This document shows positions 62,401 to 64,000 of a stretch of DNA of 64,000 nucleotides, in pieces. A program made the position numbers and the translations under genes. This DNA is from Kineosporia mesophila (GTDB taxonomy: Bacteria > Actinomycetota > Actinomycetes > Actinomycetales > Kineosporiaceae), in the NCBI RefSeq assembly GCF_021129235.1, contig NZ_JAJOMA010000001.1:372001-436000 (forward strand), in the 5' to 3' direction. Numbering within the stretch: the first letter of the stretch is position 1; every line of letters begins with the position of its first letter. The notes below the pieces were generated by a model, which did not search any database, had not been told where the DNA came from, and saw only the letters and a list, made by a program, of their open reading frames with translations.

Positions 62401-64000
62401 GCGTCGGGCGTGAAGGTCAAGACGGGGGAGAAGGAGACGCAGCGCGTCATCGCCCGTTCCACCCCGGCCGACACCTCCCAGGAGTTCGTCAAGAACCTCC
62501 AGTTCTCGATCGACATCTACCGCACCACCGAGGGGCCGGAGGTGCTCCAGGACATCGGTGACTTCAGCGAAGCGGTCTCCAGGCGGCTGCCGGACCTCTG
62601 GAGCCAGCAGGTGCGTGACTGGTGGGCCCAGAAACGGCACACCTCGACGCTTATCGATGGCACGACCGTCGACGGCTCGTACACCTTCCTGGTCCCCAGC
62701 CACCTCACCACCACGGCCCCGGTGACCCCGGCCGCGCCTCTGGCTCCTTTCGTCCCACAGGTTTTCCGGACCCGCGACAACCCGTTCCCGGCCGCCCCGG
62801 ACCTCATCGCCAAGGCGCTGGGCAAGGCCGTCGGCGGGATCATGGAGATCAAGGCGACGCCGCGCAGCCGCGAGGTCGCCACCTGGGTGCAGGTATCGGC
62901 CAACCGACCGGGGATGATGACACGTCGGCCGCACGAGAACCGGCCGGACTTCGGCACCGATTTCGCGCCCGGGGGCAACGACTACGGCACGGCGATCACC
63001 CGGCTGTCACCGCGCAGCCTCGGGTCGAACGTCGGCGCGGTGTTCGGGTCGGCTCAGGCCGAGGTGTTCGAGGACGGTGTCCGTAAGACGATCTCGACCG
63101 AGTACCTGATCGTCCACAGTGACGGCACCAGCAGCAAGCTGGAGTTCCTGCCGACCCGGCTGCGCTGGATCACCCGGGGCAACTACGGCAGCGCCCTGAA
63201 CTTCCCCGAGAACACCGTGGAGCCGGAGTCGGACTCGGAGCGGTACCAGGGCACCACCTACGAGTTCGACGTCGCGGCCGGGCACAACGCCGGGAAGCCG
63301 GTGCTGCACTCCGAGAACGAAACCCTGATGACGGCCAGCGGGGGCATCCACCGGGGCACCCAGACCAAGACGACGCAGTCCAACAGCGCGGCCAGCTACG
63401 TCGAGAACAACGCCGAGCGCAAGGGCGTTTTCGACTACTACGCCGTGGACGGTGACTACGTGCTCACCGGACCGCACGGGGTGAGCGTCCGCGGCACGAT
63501 GATTTCCGGGTTCAAGGGCATCCTGCCGCACACCTACGGCCATGCCCTGAGCCAGGAGTTCGACGGCGTCGAGCGGCCGCCGTTCCATCTCGACTCGGTG
63601 CTCGACCCGAACCCCACCCCGGACTCCGACACCGAGGCGGCCACGGACTACCGCGCCCTGCGCGACTGGCTGCTCGAGGACGTGCCGGGCGGGCGGTCGA
63701 CGCTGGCGGGCGAGACCGTGCGGCTGTCCACCATGACTGACGGCACCGGTGAGTACACCCGCTTCGCCCAGTTTCTCGCCGACGATCTCGGTCAGACTGT
63801 CGACCTGGTCGCCTTCCACGCCGACGGGCAGCGTCTGATGACGCACTTCGCCCCGGCCGCGGTGGACGGCACGGTGACCGACGGCCGGGGTACCGGACGC
63901 GGGACGGCCGGTATCAACGACGGCCCCCGTGCTGATCTGCGGGTCCTGGTGAACCAGGAGCTGGCCCGGCTGGGGCTGCCGGAGATGTCGCCGGACGAGG
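50434..64000 (+). CDS. Giant type VII-associated polymorphic-toxin-like protein with Tox-PL domain (runs off right edge)
   Basis: One frame stays open from ATG 50434 (AAAGGAGG 7 nt upstream) to the window edge, at least 4522 residues. Residues 1-280 are a helical head like CpnT/WXG100-type actinobacterial toxins (VPYWVKMLYLVLTGVPWP, hydrophobic IYLMIELIKAAIMAFF). Then come PSFTA repeats (444-473), ~28-residue SGQSS...SPEM repeats (503-709) and a degenerate papain-like domain (~950-1053). A papain-like Tox-PL/glutamine-deamidase domain (~1195-1385) has Cys1236 (VNCVITV), His1334 (YGHAFNVV) and Asp1358 (FVDGQRGG). Then come 14-residue repeats (2183-2379), a duplicated ~79-residue module (3022 and 3126) and long beta-rich regions. 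Probably secreted by the adjacent system. Its C-terminus and any immunity gene are outside. Confidence 0.8.
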   Translation, partial: MGSDGVPYWVKMLYLVLTGVPWPSANGKKMLSKADAVDRDAALLEGPVPTTMADALRALRATTRGKTGAAIERAMNQFIAENPRYMDVGAKLYRGNAKGLRQMAYKVEYMKHMAQLTLIYLMIELIKAAIMAFFTGGASAGEAVAAQQAAKTVLKLLVEKVIGAAKMIAHMTVFQVALDVGSQLWTMLEHPGDYEWDGESTGKAAVMGAAAGAFIATIMGPALRAGFASLKDGLIKSGLDKQTVTKWVGIMEHFTSEGLGEVGGGAVGGFAADPSSPPSVSIFDATSGWSEAAADIGGRKGGQGLKNILTPDVLNGLPDFKDLKITPPGTDADGKGGKFAPDTSRVGPEVPGKNKYTPGVAGGPGAVPRFTFSPSAAGNFIGNGGLTIDGSLNGEIGAEGFDFDRVPSLGADGPSIGFQSLDGFVANQSFAAPGVNFPDVPISSFTAPSFTAPSFTAPSFTAPSFTAPSFTAPNITAPDINVPVIDTNVLGIEHSTVETPEFEGVSESSAQSSAVPPLRDSSSVNAPDLAGSQQSSGQQSSGQSSAPPPPRGNVPVVSPEMLQVEGNSSAQSSVLPPSRPIDSTISPETTQVDRSSGQSSTPPPSRGNVPVVSPEMTQIERDASVQSSALPPSRPIDSTISPEMAQVDGTSGQTSATPPARTNVPVTSPEIAPLEGSSGQSSTPPPVRETDVAVSPELTQIAPPSGQVPVAVQGIIDRFDQGQITYGQALTEVLATGSPVVPVTSVAIADGAVVRPAAANPGQVPGGPANGAQPQMRSETVSTQFTRSDSVFTDLESDSASVTDASEISVESGGDFVAAAPVFSPEVTGKTLFLRPNLDGQVLTVDQTADLLQSTSPAMRPAKYDIDASYGFTAADLESRVPLGGSVVTPDASLRQDFTGLVNTGPGTRFAQAGPVESVVAISGTLQINQGKLPSVVVPPMAPGSVVAASATTQNLLEWQGQQLNLKPGEVAPVFRGKDLAFVQQSLQGKVPGTQAAVVFQVTGQPTANVFNVVVDDQGKMRQLDGTRGGLPFVPGNLSSVDLIPLSPGIGKPDGTELIPVTALPEIAVSPAVLQQVHTEVLTQLEQSGALKTGQLPVPRAQDIGQALASVQKDIRTGDLRPVGSSPDLGRAVLSRLGTQEVPELAVPEAVRPSQQPVDMSSPTPVTPSTPVTQTGETLRPVNRSMFAVPMYSAFQSAQLLRMMPWAPEVNPYHGVTRDEDPSIQLELERQIAVNCVITVITTDMSLRASNLANGGRLGQFEGFQAPGSDPRPTSDLIEHQKQFLSQAELGPNGSRVFRTQDLAPVEALMNDPATPVGARGTVIVRGVGSRYGHAFNVVKVKDPDAPKDSPPQVWFVDGQRGGLPSLPEQIASVEFLPFTPGLGVPQGSTRVAAGDISLMSALAAYGGERETKARIETAAGEKPDDGWIVRNHLVSLNVENFNTEAVVEIVQNKSKVLSLEVGLPEPRAVERQDRAVSEKLYGLPDSGARLADVFRASDGWEIAEGAADFVLFPSSEVQDEWTHHTLGYPVDGLPVVVDALLHDAQGNRDDGHWSLTDEFHYIQGLQNLENGRALGAQIMTQVGAADLSLSPAEKETLADYLAVAFSHFAALHGTSSGDGLLKDFTPLVYRQEFTVVHDLLSQPQQNFLERHSASIRTMFGSALIEAHEQAQQLFAQAQDQIADDVMDGMEVDADYSDDETNAPEWDQETFEGQMGAGLDQVLLRAPVTRWSHLQPVVSFDDSGNLVSVAPNFDVHTTLDGPDTHNGALPLGLMVSEFRAWGKNRPETFGQYAADAARVRNLGREAWNRAIRVRGLNVAALHQTLVAGESPIAGPGMSDEAMPSVNDSDSSGSAADSGDDRAPVRGGDLDTHQTHQAPPVTEEVGETGQRVRWADKVRGGTHADLAQLAPDTIPDPLTMTMDEIRQELRGALVAHPDLRAALETIIASGVLPTPDDPMPPSFFTQMKAFGDGAVVNVDSVLDHTRPNTGPTTDWINWVVAGSGLGPRDAAKLRAQIRTTLTNEDPVAWKQLIQTGATVTQGDVSVKVNFTPSTMVYNPQEPLEEFLVRYISAYGDMTVAQGTAKQYKTGASVMIDPLIFLATAGPLGHIMPILRIKAGAGGKLHYGTTSEVQSGTRPLVNARDEFWVGLRVDAQATRNGVPLPPPAVTTTPASLNLPGLQAEFAKAFSTTPQVRADFAKARSTTPQAWDTFVGAWSTDPESRAEFVRVFSETPQVWEQLVQAFTATPALSAAFAQAFTANPQLLNQFAQGFTPSPELEDAIRQMFSRSPAVISAFVQASAAGTPTAWANFAATPGLLNTLSSPGTTPVWTAFAKSFSATPEFWTEFTGALSTDPQLWPEVAKAFAAAPDLWSAFARTSAGVTTGTTISSPHPVVPVAEPEVLHGLKPTINAANLQSVLDEIGNQLEQAFGSHPPELDQLMTQIETELLGESRAKDRTQYWTSDSYVSPLFSNADLNFTGHIRVGATPVSVQYISTTPDNVPIRDDMADTFTVKDGDDRLRDAGVGIGIDWSFDVDHHKYLFSPSLMLPVVESGTTDHRTVGLQGQQKIATMRFDKLVRYKAVYQFTVNIRSAQNIPPFQVTSALEMGMGQNHAERFEKLALGGTSTGRTWVGKPEDKPAVPAHNFTYGPTASRDSFTVPPALMVKTRFGKARPPIVRPVGTFKDLVRLSELRRPAAPPAPSPVPVRSKLSTRLAKPFSRHFRSARQRIAGGEKIRIELTAPAGLDLAPRRGQPLRTSYQWRRLSKYVAGGSVRIIPVSDPTRGADLRFEVDTQGNPVAGPGRPLPVATPFGLGKLPPNTPFGLRRLPVASPLGLGRLVAAKDLANLAVKRPGVTFEIELPPGFRTGAARDWRLLQARAPRNIRFVDSGSVTAVDLDARGVADLSPIVDRYVIGDDGRIHGAREMRVVPRRTVQQPDGSWHHVQQRMPVGYVSNPSLTLTSSTDPAPPLTVRDQVQQQREPLAVQRPVAISAVSIANPQAQAPAPAPAPVVSGAPLTAPTPELQAQLEALSNHLRTDGSVQVHYTPAFREMLSHNSIQGRQLAEVDAQLRDHPGVQVLSADGTPVTQADLDPPAHRVILDVAPDAPVSTTNAFEDTINDLIAVAPALQPQLKVLQRQLSNDGQVQVQYTTAFRDMLTAGTQQAGRWARVDEVLSGSPVVQLLEPEGRPRTSPGISPQHRIVLDFPSSGQVTLSAPQQPWTHEFRPEHREPLLFAAGKALGPGVLTQAVGMTRVLQNFRDRFLPHLMDVTGAQGKTTPRQDNQIDRTLAVRYSLPGILPQGKTLFSGSSIDHTFQVGDVTYSLSMAWRPLRLLGTPVVEDGVSLDLQAKSTVSIDTGVADHLKAGSDMGLHLRAHAGGMFYFDLAAPDFSADYSSGRQIVNAHASKEYHRMRTGGKVHRFEKQMLVTTTWMATDPDGNFLSGGTLQFDDATSVTSVSEHLLPQTPLTIDEVLRAGQVTIMVGDLNGAASSMLLGPDGQPATRTDIPAQLYTGMMMMVAGTDSITAQIIELARQNTVPKTGLLAQLKSALTGTPVKDRRRPMVPGELTAFTDSGSRFGAPEQALRSGTPTFLEALSRRALGGTGLTVHLPGANDGFDHAVVVKFGIYDLKHRLASPDIPLEQYTEGDMRITSVNSWSVAGHTGAGGGVVLRPPVATRSEEEEHQEGATQSGAANNRRSGPQISGGANFGIEKEIGGDTSRLEGALALTLITYTPSADYPTHVFQGDLLAGLQHVKWRNRTFRSFITVPSDTTQIKVSDGVELYVPHVPAMRLGLPGTYDYPALPGADPDRHLIDEDFQGSDHPIETYTADQVLPAIKTLFRDIEADSRAGSGADRSAAWLASIFSDRNPLRDGRDRAATDVMRGMEAYFAEESIRANHPTAEGVGLVYVMATPTKVGGTTYTTVVVRAVEDGAAAPHVAPRPDAKVTTGGQLFIQKGRSQESVTAWNRSIHLQGRWGGDNGARTPFQITRSDASGVKVKTGEKETQRVIARSTPADTSQEFVKNLQFSIDIYRTTEGPEVLQDIGDFSEAVSRRLPDLWSQQVRDWWAQKRHTSTLIDGTTVDGSYTFLVPSHLTTTAPVTPAAPLAPFVPQVFRTRDNPFPAAPDLIAKALGKAVGGIMEIKATPRSREVATWVQVSANRPGMMTRRPHENRPDFGTDFAPGGNDYGTAITRLSPRSLGSNVGAVFGSAQAEVFEDGVRKTISTEYLIVHSDGTSSKLEFLPTRLRWITRGNYGSALNFPENTVEPESDSERYQGTTYEFDVAAGHNAGKPVLHSENETLMTASGGIHRGTQTKTTQSNSAASYVENNAERKGVFDYYAVDGDYVLTGPHGVSVRGTMISGFKGILPHTYGHALSQEFDGVERPPFHLDSVLDPNPTPDSDTEAATDYRALRDWLLEDVPGGRSTLAGETVRLSTMTDGTGEYTRFAQFLADDLGQTVDLVAFHADGQRLMTHFAPAAVDGTVTDGRGTGRGTAGINDGPRADLRVLVNQELARLGLPEMSPDE
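51763..51852 (+). repeat. Six tandem 15-bp units encoding SFTAP
   Basis: TCGTTCAC(C/G)GC(G/T)CCG is repeated six times in frame within the giant gene, followed by two degenerate units (NITAP, DINVP). It is a flexible Pro/Thr linker and a likely site of copy-number change. Confidence 0.95.
51940..52560 (+). repeat. About six ~28-residue SGQSS...PPSR...SPEM repeats in the giant protein
   Basis: Units alternate between two versions, one with RGNVPVVSPEM and one with RPIDSTISPE, separated by SSGQSS-type linkers. The alternation suggests duplication of a two-unit block. The region is Ser/Pro-rich and presumably disordered. Confidence 0.85.
53281..53590 (+). other. Degenerate duplicate of the Tox-PL domain inside the giant gene
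   Basis: LLEWQGQQL, VFRGKDLAFVQQSL, ANVFNVVVDD, LDGTRGGLPFVPG and SVDLIPLSPG line up in order with LIEHQKQFL, VFRTQDLAPVEALM, GHAFNVVKVK, VDGQRGGLPSLPE and SVEFLPFTPG of the intact domain. The catalytic His position is Asn1009. The Cys-bearing N-terminal part is missing. Asp1025 is kept. Confidence 0.75.
54016..54588 (+). other. Tox-PL (papain-like, toxin glutamine deamidase type) domain
   Basis: Within the giant protein, VNCVITV (Cys1236), RYGHAFNVV (His1334) and WFVDGQRGG (Asp1358) form the Cys-His-Asp order of the Tox-PL family of polymorphic toxins, which deamidate or cleave host proteins. Spacing between Cys and His (98 residues) and His and Asp (24) is normal for the family as I recall it. 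Confidence 0.72.
56980..57570 (+). repeat. About fourteen 14-residue (42-bp) repeats, FAxAFSTTPQxWxx
   Basis: The phenylalanine-led unit F-A/V-x-A-F-S/T-x-T/S-P-x-L/V/W-x-x-x recurs every 14 residues, for example FAKAFSTTPQVRAD, FVRVFSETPQVWEQ and FAQAFTANPQLLNQ, with one irregular stretch around 57330-57400. The pattern suggests short helical hairpins forming a solenoid. Confidence 0.88.
59497..60042 (+). repeat. Tandem duplication of a ~79-residue module in the giant protein
   Basis: Residues from 3022 (LQAQLEALSNHLRTDG, VQVHYTPAFREML, HRVILDV; 59497-59733) and from 3126 (LQPQLKVLQRQLSNDG, VQVQYTTAFRDML, HRIVLDF; 59809-60042) are clear homologues about 104 residues apart. The fold is not recognised. 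Confidence 0.85.

Noticed and set aside
60391-62934. 847-codon minus-strand open frame inside the giant gene region
   Set aside because: It is a shadow of the giant plus-strand frame, which has a continuous protein-like sequence. The minus frame lacks any domain and has skewed His/Arg/Val composition.

Overview
This window is very GC-rich, with strong third-position G/C in nearly every real gene and many GTG starts. Together with a complete type VII (ESX-like) secretion core, an F420-dependent enzyme and WXG100 proteins, it points to a high-GC actinobacterium. A Kineosporia-like or related soil genus is my guess, but no rRNA or marker gene here can prove it. I recognised no tRNA, rRNA, IS element or CRISPR array.

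Layout. 0-9 kb: the N-terminal end of a LuxR-type regulator running off the left edge, a membrane-anchored GH26-like glycoside hydrolase, an aldo/keto reductase pseudogene, a DUF2637-type membrane protein with a long disordered linker, a zinc alcohol dehydrogenase, a CDP-alcohol phosphatidyltransferase and an EamA-like transporter. 9-16 kb: a divergent pair (small protein and NB-ARC/TPR STAND ATPase) sharing an N-x-V-x-G...Q motif, a glycerophosphotransferase-like gene preceded by a heptanucleotide repeat, a secreted SGNH hydrolase, an 85-bp palindrome and a secreted NAGPA-type phosphodiester glycosidase. 16-20 kb: a reductive pyrimidine catabolism operon (beta-ureidopropionase, dihydropyrimidinase, F420-dependent LLM oxidoreductase). 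20-29 kb: a DinB-like protein, a phosphotransferase fragment, a membrane-anchored F5/8-type-C protein, a second LuxR regulator, and a polar amino-acid ABC transporter with a class II glutamine amidotransferase and a divergent LysR regulator.

29-37 kb is an accessory zone. It holds a beta-helix/CbxX-type AAA fusion, a membrane-anchored ricin-type lectin, and a duplicated cassette of an ECF sigma factor plus a membrane protein with an ADP-ribosyltransferase-like domain. In one copy the sigma gene has decayed to a remnant, a methyltransferase lies beside it, and the two ART-like genes share a perfectly identical 335-bp segment.

37-64 kb is the type VII locus. eccC is divergent from eccD and eccB. 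These are followed by two WXG100 genes, a small helical protein, a 1367-aa repeat protein with a PPE-like organisation, a YbaB-like protein, a small acidic protein, and one uninterrupted reading frame from 50434 to beyond the right edge (at least 4522 residues). The giant protein contains an intact-looking papain-like (Tox-PL, glutamine-deamidase type) domain, a second degenerate copy of it, and several internal repeat arrays. It looks like a giant polymorphic-toxin-type substrate of the neighbouring secretion system. EccE, a mycosin protease and any immunity gene are not in the window and may lie to the right.
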